From Devosia soli (GTDB taxonomy: Bacteria; Pseudomonadota; Alphaproteobacteria; Rhizobiales; Devosiaceae), in contig NZ_LAJG01000014.1 of assembly GCF_000970455.1 (NCBI RefSeq), forward strand, positions 558,001 to 622,000: 64,000 nt of DNA, written 5' to 3'. Below, piece by piece: positions 1 to 8,818 of this stretch. The notes under the pieces are model-generated. The model searched no databases, was not told where the DNA came from, and worked only from the letters and a program-made list of their open reading frames with translations. How positions within the stretch are numbered: position 1 is the stretch's first letter; the number at the start of each line of letters is the position of its first letter. The position numbers and the translations under genes are program-made.

Positions 1-646
1 CAAAGTCGGGCCAGGCCATTGGCTGCCAGAAGAAGAAGCCCACGGCGCTCGACATAACGAGGCCAACGACGGAAGCATAAGCAAGGCTCGTCGCCGCGCT
101 ATCGGCCCCCGAAACCTGGCGCGTCAGGACAATATAGAGCGCGTAGAGCGTCGCCGAGGCGAGACCAAAACCTGCGCCCCAATCAAGCGGCACACCGCCT
201 GGCCGGAGGATGACGAGCGCGCCGACAAGCCCCGCCCCCACTGCCGCAAAACGAAAAATGCCCACCTTCTCGCCGAGCAGAGGAATGGCAAAAACCGTCA
301 CCAGCAACGGATAGACGATCACGATCGATTGCAACTCGCCCAAAGGAACGGTCTGCAGCGCAATCGCGAAACACCAGATGTCGGCCATCAAGAGGACGCC
401 CCGCATGATCTGCCGCTTGGGCATCTTCGATCTCAGCGCTTGCCGCAACGGCGCCTGCCTCGCCACGATCACGAGGGCAAAGATGGTAAAGCCCCAATAG
501 CGCATCATCGTCGTCTGGAACGGGGAATATTCCTGCACCAGCAATTTGGCCACGGCATCCTGGATGCCGAAAGTTGCGATTGTCGTCAGCGTGAGAGCGA
601 TGGCACGGCCGCGGTTTTCCGCAGCATGAAGCGAAGAGGGAGGCAT
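1..646 (-). CDS. EamA/DMT-family transporter, C-terminus beyond the window
   Basis: Reading from the ATG at 646 toward base 1 gives an uninterrupted hydrophobic protein of 215 codons that runs off the window edge. The start reads MPPSSLHAAENRGRAIAL, followed by 'FGIQDAVAKLL' and 'PFQTTMMRYWGF', the pattern of the first helix pair in EamA (RhaT/DMT) transporters. At least six hydrophobic segments follow. Such proteins are inner-membrane metabolite exporters or importers; the substrate cannot be read from the sequence. It is divergent from the SDR-uvrC pair, leaving 234 bases for promoters. The call is firm at family level only. Confidence 0.8.
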   Translation of the reverse strand, partial: MPPSSLHAAENRGRAIALTLTTIATFGIQDAVAKLLVQEYSPFQTTMMRYWGFTIFALVIVARQAPLRQALRSKMPKRQIMRGVLLMADIWCFAIALQTVPLGELQSIVIVYPLLVTVFAIPLLGEKVGIFRFAAVGAGLVGALVILRPGGVPLDWGAGFGLASATLYALYIVLTRQVSGADSAATSLAYASVVGLVMSSAVGFFFWQPMAWPDF

Positions 647-880
647 GGTCACCGGAAGGCTATGTGGCGCTTTGCATCCGTGCAGCGCACCCGCACGCTA
701 CCGCAAGCGCTCAATGCTGACCATCGAGGTTCTCGCCTGAGCTGCGAGGCGCTCACAATGTCCTGCTGCCGGCTTCTGTCAGCGGGCTGGTCCAACACGC
801 CGTCACGCGTCGGCATGTAGTTGTTCTCCTATCCGATCCATGATTGAAGGGGGCCGGCGAACCGGCCTATTGTCCTGCCG

Positions 881-1657
881 ATGTCTCAGCTCAGAACGAA
901 TCAACCCGGTCCCGCCCTCGTCACCGGCGCCAGTGACCGTATCGGCGCAGCGATCGTCCGTGCTTTGTCCTCCGCGGGCTACCCGGTGGTTATCCATTTC
1001 CGATCGGGCGCCGCAGGAGCGAAGACGCTTGTCGACGAGATCACCTCCCAAGGGGGCCGAGCAGCTTCGCTGCAGGCGGATTTGGCAAACCGTGACGCGC
1101 GGGAAAGCCTCATCGCTAAGGCTGCCGGTTTTTTCGGCCCGCTCACTGTTCTGATCAACAATGCCTCGGTCTTCGAGCCGGACAGTAGCCGCGATGTGAT
1201 CGACGAGACGTGGGACAAACACTTTTCGATCCACGCCGAAGCACCCATATTTCTCTCTCGCGACTTTGCAGGCCAACTGCCCGCTGGCATTGAGGGAAAT
1301 ATCATCAACATGATTGACGAGCGGGTGCTTCATCCGAGCCCGGCTTATTTCAGCTATACCCTCTCCAAATCCGTTCTCTGGACGGCCACCCAGACCATGG
1401 CGCAAACCTTCGCGCCCGCGATCCGGGTCAATGCCATCGGCCCAGGACCTGTCTTGCCCCATTCCGGCCAAAGCGACTCGGACTTCAAAGAGAGCATCCA
1501 GTCGCTACCGCTCAAGCGTCACGCCGATCCCGAAGCGATCGCCCAAGGCGTACTCGCTATTCTTTCCATGTCGTCGTTCACGGGCCAGATGCTCGCGCTC
1601 GATGGCGGCAAGCATTTGGATTATCCGGCCCGTAGGGGCCCAACTCCTCGAAAATGA
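881..1657 (+). CDS. SDR oxidoreductase of the FolM/pteridine reductase type
   Basis: A 258-residue short-chain dehydrogenase. Residues 15-22 are TGASDRIG, the TGxxxRxG nucleotide-binding variant typical of PTR1/FolM pteridine reductases rather than the general TGxxxGxG. The usual catalytic Ser is Asp ('NMIDERV'), followed 13 residues later by Tyr and then Lys in YTLSK. That is the same Asp-Tyr-Lys spacing as in PTR1. 'NNAS' and the C-terminal 'ALDGGKHL' fit a complete enzyme. I infer reduction of dihydropteridine or dihydromonapterin with NADPH in the cytosol. Its stop overlaps the uvrC start (ATGA), so the two are co-translated. A small hairpin (852-867) lies in the leader just before the start. 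A generic SDR activity cannot be excluded. Confidence 0.85.
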   Translation: MSQLRTNQPGPALVTGASDRIGAAIVRALSSAGYPVVIHFRSGAAGAKTLVDEITSQGGRAASLQADLANRDARESLIAKAAGFFGPLTVLINNASVFEPDSSRDVIDETWDKHFSIHAEAPIFLSRDFAGQLPAGIEGNIINMIDERVLHPSPAYFSYTLSKSVLWTATQTMAQTFAPAIRVNAIGPGPVLPHSGQSDSDFKESIQSLPLKRHADPEAIAQGVLAILSMSSFTGQMLALDGGKHLDYPARRGPTPRK

Positions 1658-3540
1658 CCGATACCGAAACGCGCCTTCCCGTCCCCTCCGGTCCGGAGGT
1701 CATCCGAAATTTCGTCCGCACCCTGCCCTCGGCGCCGGGCGTCTATCGCATGCTCGATGAAAACGGCGAGGTGATCTACGTCGGCAAGGCGCGGAGCTTA
1801 AAGTCCCGCGTCACCAATTATACGCGACCCGAAGGCCTCTCCGTACGCATTCAGCGGATGGTCATGGCGACGGTTTCGATGGAGTTCGTGCGCACCGAGA
1901 CCGAGGCAGAGGCTCTGCTGCTTGAAGCCAACCTCATCAAGCGTCTCAAGCCGCGCTTCAACGTCCTGCTGCGCGATGACAAGAGCTTCCCCTATATCCT
2001 GATCGCTACGGATCACGAGGCGCCCGAGCTCACCAAGCATCGTGGGAGCCGCCGTCGTCCGGGACATTACTTCGGCCCCTTTGCTTCGGCGACCGCCGTC
2101 GGGCGCACCATCGCGAGCTTGCAAAAGGCATTCTTGCTGCGCAACTGCTCGGACAGCTTTTATGCCGCCCGGACGAGGCCTTGCCTGCAATACCAGATCA
2201 AGCGCTGTGCTGGGCCATGCACGCGCGAAACCAGTCTTGAGGCCTATGGCGAACTGGTCGAAGACGCGCGCCTGTTTCTGACCGGCAAATCGCAATCGGT
2301 TCGCGATCATCTGCAGCGCGACATGGCCAAGGCAGCAGAAGAACTCGATTTTGAGCGCGCGGCACTTCTGCGCGATCGTCTGTCCGCCCTTGCTCTTATC
2401 CAGTCGCAGGGCGATGCTACTGCAAAAAGCGTCGAGGAAGCCGACGTTTTCGCAATTCATCACGAAGGCGGCCAGTTCTGCGTTCAGGTGTTCTTTTTCC
2501 GCGCCTTTCAGAACTGGGGCAACCATGCCTTCCGCCCAAAAGCCGATGACACCCTGTCCGATGCCGAAGTCCTCGAAGCCTTTATCGCCCAGTTCTACGA
2601 AGACCGCACCCCGCCGCGTCTCGTCCTGTTAAGCCACGAACTCAGCGAACCCGACGTCATCGAGGAGGCGCTGCGTAGTCGCGCGGGCTATAAGGTGCGC
2701 ATTGAGACACCGCAGCGTGGCGAGAAGCGCGATCTGGTCAATCATGCGCTCCAGAACGCTCGTGAGGCGCTCAGTCGCCAACTCGCCGAGGGCGCATCGA
2801 ACCGTACCCTTCTTGAAGGCGTCGCCAATTGCTTCGGCCTCGACGAGCCTCCCCGCCGCATCGAGGTCTACGACAACTCCCACATTTCCGGCACCAACAT
2901 GGTCGGCGCCATGATCGTCGCGGGCGAAGAGGGTTTTTCCAAAAAACACTATCGCACCTTCAACATCCGCTCCGATATCACGGCTGGCGACGACTTTGGG
3001 ATGATGCGCGAAGTGTTGACCCGCCGCTTCTCGCGCCTCGCGTCCGAAAGCGAAACCGATGCCGAAGACGAACAGACCGGCATGCCCGATTGGCCCGATG
3101 TGGTCTTCATCGACGGTGGGGCCGGTCAATTGAACGCGGTTCGGCAGGTCATTGCCGAACTCAATCTCCCCAAGGAAGTAACGTTCATCGGCATCGCCAA
3201 AGGTGAAGAACGCGACGCCGGGCGCGAGAAATTCTTCATGGAAGGTAAGGACGCCTTCATGCTGCCCCATCGCGATCCCGTGCTCTATTATGTCCAGCGG
3301 CTTCGCGACGAAGCCCACCGGTTCGCCATCGGCACCCATCGCGCCAAACGCAAGAAGGATGTCGTCAAAAACCCGCTGGACGAAATCGACGGCATCGGAC
3401 CGACCCGCAAACGCGCTCTGCTCAATCACTTCGGATCGGCAAAGGCCGTGGCGCGCGCCAGCCTCCTCGATCTCGAAAGCGTACCGAGTATTTCGAAGGC
3501 CATGGCCCAACTGGTCTACGACCACTTCAACCGGACCTGA
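1654..3540 (+). CDS. uvrC: Excinuclease ABC subunit C
   Basis: A 628-residue UvrC, normal for the family. It makes the 3' and 5' incisions around DNA lesions with UvrAB in nucleotide excision repair. The N-terminal GIY-YIG nuclease is seen in '[20 protein letters not shown]' (about residues 27-46). A UVR motif for UvrB binding follows near residues 230-245 ('[17 protein letters not shown]'). The RNase-H-like endonuclease core contains '[18 protein letters not shown]' and 'FIDGGAGQL'. The C-terminus carries the tandem helix-hairpin-helix ('[18 protein letters not shown]'). The start overlaps the upstream SDR stop by four bases. In relatives I recall pgsA-moaD-moaE directly downstream; here about 5.3 kb intervenes. 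Confidence 0.98.
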   Translation: MTDTETRLPVPSGPEVIRNFVRTLPSAPGVYRMLDENGEVIYVGKARSLKSRVTNYTRPEGLSVRIQRMVMATVSMEFVRTETEAEALLLEANLIKRLKPRFNVLLRDDKSFPYILIATDHEAPELTKHRGSRRRPGHYFGPFASATAVGRTIASLQKAFLLRNCSDSFYAARTRPCLQYQIKRCAGPCTRETSLEAYGELVEDARLFLTGKSQSVRDHLQRDMAKAAEELDFERAALLRDRLSALALIQSQGDATAKSVEEADVFAIHHEGGQFCVQVFFFRAFQNWGNHAFRPKADDTLSDAEVLEAFIAQFYEDRTPPRLVLLSHELSEPDVIEEALRSRAGYKVRIETPQRGEKRDLVNHALQNAREALSRQLAEGASNRTLLEGVANCFGLDEPPRRIEVYDNSHISGTNMVGAMIVAGEEGFSKKHYRTFNIRSDITAGDDFGMMREVLTRRFSRLASESETDAEDEQTGMPDWPDVVFIDGGAGQLNAVRQVIAELNLPKEVTFIGIAKGEERDAGREKFFMEGKDAFMLPHRDPVLYYVQRLRDEAHRFAIGTHRAKRKKDVVKNPLDEIDGIGPTRKRALLNHFGSAKAVARASLLDLESVPSISKAMAQLVYDHFNRT

Positions 3541-3627
3541 GCGTCGAAAAGTTGAAAAAATGTCGGACCGGTGTCGAAATCTGCCACCCTCGCGCGTCGC
3601 GTCATTAGATCAACATTGGAGCCTCCG

Positions 3628-3981
3628 ATGAAATTCCTGACAATGGTGAAGACCCTCAATCCCGAAGTCGCGCGCCAGCCGCCACAGGCGCTGATGCAGG
3701 CGATAGTGCAACTGGGTATGGAAGCTGGTGCCAGAATGACCGAAACCGGCGGCATGTCTCTGGCCGGCACGGTGTCCACTCGCCAAGGCCAGTTGCTGAC
3801 CGATGGTCCCTTTGCCGAGGCCAAGGAAATGGTCGGCGGTTACGCGATCTACGAGCTCGATTCCGATGCCGAAATCGTCCGCTGGACGGAACGCTTCGTC
3901 GAGCTTCACCGCAAGCATTGGCCGGAATGGGATGGCGAGGTGACCATTCTCCATCTTCAGCAATTCAATATGGCCGGCTGA
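3628..3981 (+). CDS. YciI/DGPF-domain protein
   Basis: A 117-residue protein starting at MKFLTMVKTLN, chosen because TTGGAG lies seven bases upstream; in-frame codons further upstream lack a ribosome site. The motif 'LLTDGPFAEAKEMVGGYAIYE' is the signature of the DGPF (YCII-related) family. These are small dimeric alpha-beta barrel proteins often found beside extracytoplasmic-function sigma factors. No sigma factor is present here and no catalytic role is assigned to the family with confidence. It stands alone between uvrC and the PPOX gene. Confidence 0.85.
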   Translation: MKFLTMVKTLNPEVARQPPQALMQAIVQLGMEAGARMTETGGMSLAGTVSTRQGQLLTDGPFAEAKEMVGGYAIYELDSDAEIVRWTERFVELHRKHWPEWDGEVTILHLQQFNMAG

Positions 3982-4080
3982 ACCTTAGCGCGCCGAGCGA
4001 TGTGATCGTTGCCGGCGTTCCCGGCCGCAACCTCATCGGTTTGAACTCGTTCCGCTCCTGACCAAATCAGGAGCTCGACC

Positions 4081-4584
4081 ATGACCGACGACAACAATCA
4101 CATCCTCTCCCAGGACGAAGCTATCGACCGCATCTGGGAGCTCGCCGACAAGATCGACATCTGCATGCTGACGACCTGGGATGGCCGCAATCAGCGCAGC
4201 CGTCCCATGTCTGCACGTGTGCGCCGCGAAGAAGACGCCATCTATTTCCTGACCGACCTCGAAGGCCACAAGCTCGATGAGATCGAAGAATATCCCAACG
4301 TTTCGCTCGCCTGGGCAGACAATGGCGGGCACAAATACGCTGTCATTGCAGGTGACGCTGTCGTTTCTAACGACCGCGCCAAGATCGCCGAGCTTTGGGA
4401 AAGCTTCGACAAGGCCTGGTGGGACGACGAAAACGACCCGCAGATCCGCCTGCTCAAGGTGACACCGGACCAGGGTGAAGTCTGGGACAGCCCGAACACG
4501 CTCATCGCAGGCGCAAAAATGCTCTTCGCGGCAGCCACGGGCGCCAAGCCCGATATGGGCGAAACCGGCAAAGCCCAAATGTAA
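4081..4584 (+). CDS. Pyridoxamine 5'-phosphate oxidase-like, general stress protein 26 type
   Basis: A 167-residue split-barrel flavin-binding protein. The segments 'LADKIDICMLTTWDGRNQRSRPMSA' (given here as the barrel's first strands), 'AIYFLTDLEGHKLDEI' and 'VSLAWADNGGHKYAVIAG' match the general-stress family of PPOX-like proteins (bacterial GS26). An AGGAG lies about eight bases before the ATG, and a strong intrinsic terminator follows immediately, so it is monocistronic. The family binds FMN or F420-like cofactors; the physiological substrate is unknown. It is unlikely to be the biosynthetic PdxH, which has a different C-terminus. Confidence 0.85.
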   Translation: MTDDNNHILSQDEAIDRIWELADKIDICMLTTWDGRNQRSRPMSARVRREEDAIYFLTDLEGHKLDEIEEYPNVSLAWADNGGHKYAVIAGDAVVSNDRAKIAELWESFDKAWWDDENDPQIRLLKVTPDQGEVWDSPNTLIAGAKMLFAAATGAKPDMGETGKAQM

Positions 4585-4591
4585 TACCCAA

Positions 4592-4619
4592 GGCCCGCGC
4601 TCAGCCCGCGGGCCTTTTT
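4592..4619 (+). terminator. Intrinsic terminator after the PPOX-like gene
   Basis: A perfect 8-bp GC stem (GGCCCGCG / CGCGGGCC) with a 7-base loop is followed at once by TTTTT. It lies eight bases after the stop of the stress-protein gene and separates it from the exporter operon. Confidence 0.9.
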
Positions 4620-4680
4620 CTATCCCCTTACCACGCCCCGAGAATCGGTTAGCCTTGACCCGCTTTGGGGAGGGCAAGAA

Positions 4681-5682
4681 ATGGCGATCATCGCGGCGTC
4701 TTCGGTCGAGAAGATTTTTCGCCAGCCCAAACGCCAGTCGGGCTTCGGCGGCGCTCTTCGGAGCCTTTTTTCCCGCGAACATACCGAGGTGCGCGCCGTT
4801 GATGGCATCTCCTTTGCCATCGAGGGAGGCGAAGCCGCAGGCTATCTCGGCCCCAACGGCGCCGGCAAATCCACCATGATTAAGATGATGACAGGCATCC
4901 TAGTGCCATCGTCTGGCACGGTGGAGGTCCTCGGCCGCGAGCCCCATTCCAATCGCATCACCAATGCCGCCGAAATCGGTGTCGTCTTCGGCCAGCGCAG
5001 CCAGCTCTGGTGGGATCTGCCGGTGCGCGATAGTTTTGACCTCAACCGCCACATATACGATATCCCGGCGTCGCGCTTTGCCGACAACCTCGCCCGCCTC
5101 ACCAGCATGCTCGATATGGCCGGCTATATCGACCGCCCCGTCCGCCAGCTCAGCCTTGGCCAGCGCATGCGCGCCGAAATCGCCATGGCGCTGCTACACG
5201 ATCCGAAAATCCTGTTCCTCGACGAACCGACAATCGGCCTCGACGTGGTCGCCAAGGACGTGGTCAGAAAATTCCTCGCCGAGGTCAATCGCGAGCGCGG
5301 CACCACCATCATCCTTACCACCCACGATCTCGTCGACATCGAGGAAATCTGCCCTCGCCTCATCATGGTCGACGATGGCAAACTGCTCTTCGATGGCGAG
5401 CTGCGGCACCTGCGCACAGCCCTCGGATCCCGCCGCCGCCTCAAGCTCGAATTCGGCACCGACCCGGGCGCGATTACCCTCAAAACCGCACAACTGGTCA
5501 CCGACGAGGGCCTAGCAAAACACTTCCTGCTCGAAAGCCAGCAGACCTCTATCCTCGATGTTCTGACAGAACTCGGTTCCGGCCATGATCTGAAAGACGT
5601 AAAACTCGAAGAGCCCAATATTGAAGAGGTCATCCGCACCTTCTACCAGAATAAACCCGCCCTCGCGGGAGCTAGGCCATGA
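4681..5682 (+). CDS. ABC-2 exporter ATP-binding protein (viologen-exporter type)
   Basis: A 333-residue ATPase. Walker A is 'GPNGAGKST' (about residues 58-66), the signature is 'LSLGQRMRAEIAMALLHDPK', Walker B is 'ILFLDEPTIGLD', and the H-loop is 'TTHDL'. The LSLGQ signature and the long C-terminal extension match the COG4586 ATPases found with COG4587 and COG3694 permeases. Characterised relatives are the cyanobacterial methyl-viologen exporters. It overlaps the next gene by four bases (ATGA), so the three genes form a unit. A GGGGAGGG element precedes the start. The transported compound is not visible from the sequence; drug or lipid-like substrates are possible. Confidence 0.9.
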   Translation: MAIIAASSVEKIFRQPKRQSGFGGALRSLFSREHTEVRAVDGISFAIEGGEAAGYLGPNGAGKSTMIKMMTGILVPSSGTVEVLGREPHSNRITNAAEIGVVFGQRSQLWWDLPVRDSFDLNRHIYDIPASRFADNLARLTSMLDMAGYIDRPVRQLSLGQRMRAEIAMALLHDPKILFLDEPTIGLDVVAKDVVRKFLAEVNRERGTTIILTTHDLVDIEEICPRLIMVDDGKLLFDGELRHLRTALGSRRRLKLEFGTDPGAITLKTAQLVTDEGLAKHFLLESQQTSILDVLTELGSGHDLKDVKLEEPNIEEVIRTFYQNKPALAGARP

Positions 5683-6476
5683 GGGCTGCTTCCTATCCCG
5701 CCTTCGCGCTCACAGCCTTTCAGTCGCGCCTTGTCTATCGCAACCAGGTTTGGGCCAGCGCCTTCGGCGATCTCGTCAGCATTTTCGCGCGCATAGCCAT
5801 CTTGACGGCCGCCTTTGCCGGCGCAGCCCAGGTCGATGGCATCACCCTGCCCGAAATGGTCACCTATGCCCTGCTCTCAGGCCCGCTGCTCTATTGGGAA
5901 TATTCGCGCGTCCTCTATGATGTGGGTGACGCCGTCCGCACTGGCGACGTGGCAGTTTTTCTCCTGAAACCCCTCCATTACCCGAGCTATCTCCTCAGCA
6001 CCCATTCCGGCCATTTCGCCTTCGAATGCGTCGCCATCGTTGTCCCGGTGGCCCTCATCGTCGGCTTTACCGTCGGCCTCCTGCCGCCTGCCAGCCTGTT
6101 CCACGGCCTGATGTTCTTCCCCTATTGGGCCGTCTCCTGGCTGATCCTGTTCATCCTCGCATGCCTCTGCGGCCTCCTCGCCTTCTGGTTGCTCACCGCC
6201 TTCTCGCTCGAATGGTTCCTCATGGCGATCATGTCGCTCTTCTCTGGCGCCATCATTCCCCTCTGGTTCCTGCCGACTCCGCTCGCCACGCTCTTCGGCT
6301 ACCTGCCCTTCGCCTGGATCAGCTACTATCCGGCCGCAGTCTACCTCGGCAAACTCGACGTCACCGCCACCTGGCTCCATCTCGGCATCGGCCTCTTCTG
6401 GCTCACGGTGCTGAGCGCCGCCGTGCTCGCCCTCTGGGCCAAGGCGCGCCATCGACTCATCGTACAGGGAGGCTAG
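5679..6476 (+). CDS. ABC-2 exporter permease, first subunit
   Basis: A 265-residue membrane protein with about six hydrophobic segments, including 'FFPYWAVSWLILFILACLCG' and 'WFLMAIMSLFSGAIIPLWFL'. It has the COG4587-type layout, with an N-terminal cytoplasmic helix before the first membrane segment. It starts inside the ATPase stop codon and is followed three bases later by a second permease. The three genes are expected to form a heterodimeric-permease exporter with two copies of the ATPase in the inner membrane. Confidence 0.87.
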   Translation: MRAASYPAFALTAFQSRLVYRNQVWASAFGDLVSIFARIAILTAAFAGAAQVDGITLPEMVTYALLSGPLLYWEYSRVLYDVGDAVRTGDVAVFLLKPLHYPSYLLSTHSGHFAFECVAIVVPVALIVGFTVGLLPPASLFHGLMFFPYWAVSWLILFILACLCGLLAFWLLTAFSLEWFLMAIMSLFSGAIIPLWFLPTPLATLFGYLPFAWISYYPAAVYLGKLDVTATWLHLGIGLFWLTVLSAAVLALWAKARHRLIVQGG

Positions 6477-6479
6477 AAA

Positions 6480-7280
6480 ATGTCCCGCTCCCTCGCGGTC
6501 GTCCCCCATCTCGTCCGCATGTATGTGCGCACCCGCTTGGAATATCGCGGTGCCATGCTGCTCGCGTGGTTCGCCCAGGCTCTGAGCTATGCCGCCACCT
6601 ATACGGCCATCGCCCTCCTGCTTCTCCGCTTCGGCAATCTCGGCGGCTGGACCTGGAGCGAAATGGCGCTGCTCCTCTCCTTCCATCTCCTCGCCTATTC
6701 CCTCGGTGCATCGCTGAGCTTCACCCAGTTCCGCGACATCGAGGAAAAGGTGCGGCTCGGCACCTTGGACGCCGTCCTCATCAAGCCCGTTAGTCCGTGG
6801 GTTTACCTCGTCTTCTCCGGCCTCAACATCGGCTATGCCGGTCACATCATCCTCGCCGTCGGCCTCATGGCTTGGGCCGTCACCGAAGTTGCCGTCGATT
6901 GGTCAATCCTGACAGCGCTATACTTCGTCGCGGGCCTCCTCAGCGCCGCCATGGTCACTGCCGCCATCATGACCATGATCGGCGCCACAGCGCTCGTCTG
7001 GGTCCGCTCAAAACACCTGTTTTCGATCTTCTTCGGCTTCTGGGAATTGGCCCGCTACCCGCTCAACATTTTCCCTGTCCCGCTCCAGATCCTGATGCTG
7101 ACCATCGCCCCGCTCGGCTTCCTCGCCTTCGTCCCGGTCGCGGTAACCCTGGGCAGGCCCGTCCCCCTCCTCGGCGATTGGGCCGCACTGACATCCCTCC
7201 TCGCTGGCCCCTTAGCCGTCACCCTCGGAGCCCTCCACTGGCGCCACTGCATCCAAAACTATCAGGGCGCGGGCGGCTAG
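6480..7280 (+). CDS. ABC-2 exporter permease, second subunit
   Basis: A 266-residue membrane protein of the COG3694 type and partner of the preceding permease. Segments such as 'MLLAWFAQALSYAATYTAIA', 'DAVLIKPVSPWVYLVFS' and 'LARYPLNIFPVPLQILMLTI' are typical of this family. The Lys-Pro-turn (LIKPV) is a conserved feature of both permeases (LLKPL in the first). This is the last gene of the exporter operon; a palindromic repeat and the aroG leader region follow. Confidence 0.87.
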   Translation: MSRSLAVVPHLVRMYVRTRLEYRGAMLLAWFAQALSYAATYTAIALLLLRFGNLGGWTWSEMALLLSFHLLAYSLGASLSFTQFRDIEEKVRLGTLDAVLIKPVSPWVYLVFSGLNIGYAGHIILAVGLMAWAVTEVAVDWSILTALYFVAGLLSAAMVTAAIMTMIGATALVWVRSKHLFSIFFGFWELARYPLNIFPVPLQILMLTIAPLGFLAFVPVAVTLGRPVPLLGDWAALTSLLAGPLAVTLGALHWRHCIQNYQGAGG

Positions 7281-7316
7281 CTCGTACTTTTACACCGCGT
7301 CATTCCCACTCTCGAT

Positions 7317-7386
7317 TGTCACCCCGGCGAAGGCCGGGGCCCATCCTGAGATCTCAAGATGGATCCCGGCCTTCGCCGGGATGACA
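7317..7386. repeat. Palindromic intergenic repeat, type A
   Basis: Two arms of about 28 bases in inverted orientation, beginning TGTCACCCCGGCGAAGGCC and ending GGCCTTCGCCGGGATGACA, with a short spacer. This is the common alphaproteobacterial 'GTCATCCCGGCGAAGGCCGG' type element, expected as many genomic copies between genes. It lies between the exporter stop and the aroG leader and could fold as a stable RNA cruciform acting as a transcript end. Confidence 0.85.
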
Positions 7387-7469
7387 GACGGCGGATGCGA
7401 AACTAGCGCCACGCCCCCTCCTAAAGTCGGGACTCGACAAGCCCCAACTCCTCGGCTAGCTTCCCCGCC

Positions 7470-7544
7470 ATGATCAACGCAGCGACCTTTTATTGGTATT
7501 TTAGCTATCCGCTCCCGGCGGAGGCTATCGCGCGCGTGTCCTGA
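7470..7544 (+). CDS. Aromatic-amino-acid leader peptide upstream of aroG
   Basis: A 24-codon reading frame (ATG at 7470, TGA at 7542-7544) with residues 7-13 reading F-Y-W-Y-F-S-Y. Six of seven consecutive codons specify phenylalanine, tyrosine or tryptophan, covering all three end products of the pathway started by the downstream DAHP synthase. An intrinsic terminator follows 31 bases after the stop and aroG starts at 7640. This is the standard architecture of transcription attenuation by ribosome stalling. No strong Shine-Dalgarno is visible before the ATG. The chance occurrence of such a run directly before this gene is very small. Confidence 0.9.
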   Translation: MINAATFYWYFSYPLPAEAIARVS

Positions 7545-7604
7545 TCCCGACAAGACCAGACCCAAATCGCAAGCCAGCCGCCCGACTTCCGAGGCGGCTT
7601 TTTT
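7517..7604 (+). promoter_or_regulatory. aroG attenuator: candidate antiterminator and terminator
   Basis: The terminator stem is AGCCGCC (7576-7582) with GGCGGCT (7593-7599), running into TTTTTT (7599-7604). Its left arm can instead pair with the leader: GGCGG (7517-7521) with CCGCC (7578-7582), and GGCT (7523-7526) with AGCC (7572-7575). These pairings exclude the terminator. The leader-side segment begins only nine bases after the last Tyr codon. A ribosome stalled in the aromatic run would leave it free to form the antiterminator. Pairings were found by eye; no folding energies were computed. Confidence 0.75.
7576..7604 (+). terminator. Attenuator terminator before aroG
   Basis: A 7-bp stem (AGCCGCC / GGCGGCT, loop of 10) is followed by a six-T run, placed 36 bases before the aroG start. 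The position within a leader, rather than after a gene, marks it as a conditional terminator. Confidence 0.85.
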
Positions 7605-7639
7605 CTTGGCCCCTCGAAAACCACTCCGAGGACTAAGAA

Positions 7640-8713
7640 ATGCTCAAATCCACAGACGACCTCCGCATCACCGAAATCAAACCGCTGACCACGCCCATCG
7701 AGGTCATGCGTCAGCATCCGCGCACCGACGCTGCCACCCGCACCGTCATCGCCGCCCGCCACGATTTCCATAATATCCTTACGGGACAGGACGATCGTCT
7801 GGCCGTCATCGTCGGCCCCTGTTCCATTCACGATCCCAAGGCGGCCATGGACTATGCCACCCGCCTCGTCGCCTTGCGCAAATCCCTCGGCGATCGGCTC
7901 GAAATCATCATGCGCGTCTACTTCGAAAAGCCCCGCACCACTGTGGGCTGGAAGGGGCTCATCAACGACCCCGATCTCGACGGCAGCTTCAACATCACCC
8001 AAGGTCTGCACACTGCGCGTACGCTCCTGTTGGATATTGCCAATCTCGGCCTGCCTGCCGCCTGCGAGTTCCTCGACATGACGACGCCGCAATACATTGC
8101 AGATCTCGTCTCATGGGCGGCGATCGGCGCGCGTACGACGGAGTCGCAGATTCATCGCGAGCTGGCGTCGGGCCTTTCTTGTCCGGTCGGCTTCAAGAAC
8201 GGCACCGACGGCAACGTGAAGATCGCCCTTGACGCGGTGCTGTCTGCCTCTCAGCCACACCATTTCATGGCCGTTACTAAGGACGGGCGCTCGGCCATTG
8301 CCGCGACGACCGGCAACGAAGATTGCCACATCATCCTTCGCGGCGGCAAAACTACGAATTATGACGCCGCCAGTGTCGAGGCAGCTGCGCAGGCGGCAAC
8401 CAAAGCAGGCCTTAAACCGGCCATCATGATCGATGCGAGCCACGCCAATTCGTCCAAGAAGCCGGAAAACCAGCCCCTCGTCCTCGCCGATATCGGCGCT
8501 CAGATGGCTTCTGGCGACAAACGCATTATCGGCGTCATGATCGAATCTAACCTCGTCGCCGGCCGTCAGGACCTCGTCCCCGGCCAGGATCTGGTCTACG
8601 GCCAATCGATCACCGATGGTTGCATCGATTGGGAGACGACCGTCACGACGCTCGAAGCTCTCGCTGACGCAGTTGAAAAGCGCAGTGCAGCGACCAATCA
8701 GGCTGTCGCGTAG
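7640..8713 (+). CDS. aroG: 3-deoxy-7-phosphoheptulonate (DAHP) synthase, class I AroG/F/H type
   Basis: A 357-residue enzyme condensing phosphoenolpyruvate and erythrose 4-phosphate, the entry step of the shikimate pathway. Diagnostic segments are 'VIVGPCSIHDP' (metal-binding Cys region), 'MRVYFEKPRTTVGWKGLINDP', 'ELASGLSCPVGFKNGTDG' and 'MIDASHANSSKKPENQ'. It resembles the E. coli three-isozyme class rather than the plant-like class II enzyme that many alphaproteobacteria use. Which amino acid inhibits it cannot be told with certainty. The upstream leader peptide rich in Phe, Tyr and Trp codons suggests expression responds to charging of all three tRNAs. Confidence 0.96.
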   Translation: MLKSTDDLRITEIKPLTTPIEVMRQHPRTDAATRTVIAARHDFHNILTGQDDRLAVIVGPCSIHDPKAAMDYATRLVALRKSLGDRLEIIMRVYFEKPRTTVGWKGLINDPDLDGSFNITQGLHTARTLLLDIANLGLPAACEFLDMTTPQYIADLVSWAAIGARTTESQIHRELASGLSCPVGFKNGTDGNVKIALDAVLSASQPHHFMAVTKDGRSAIAATTGNEDCHIILRGGKTTNYDAASVEAAAQAATKAGLKPAIMIDASHANSSKKPENQPLVLADIGAQMASGDKRIIGVMIESNLVAGRQDLVPGQDLVYGQSITDGCIDWETTVTTLEALADAVEKRSAATNQAVA

Positions 8714-8818
8714 TTTCTCCCGCGCACGCACTGCACCTCCCCTTGGATGGGGGTGGTTGGAAGGGGGTGAACGGCGATCTCCCTTGACCCCCCGTCCCCA
8801 TTCCTGTTCTCTCCGCGC

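Noticed and set aside
183..497. A 104-codon frame on the minus strand
   Set aside because: It is another frame of the EamA transporter gene, whose correct frame runs open from 646 to the window edge.
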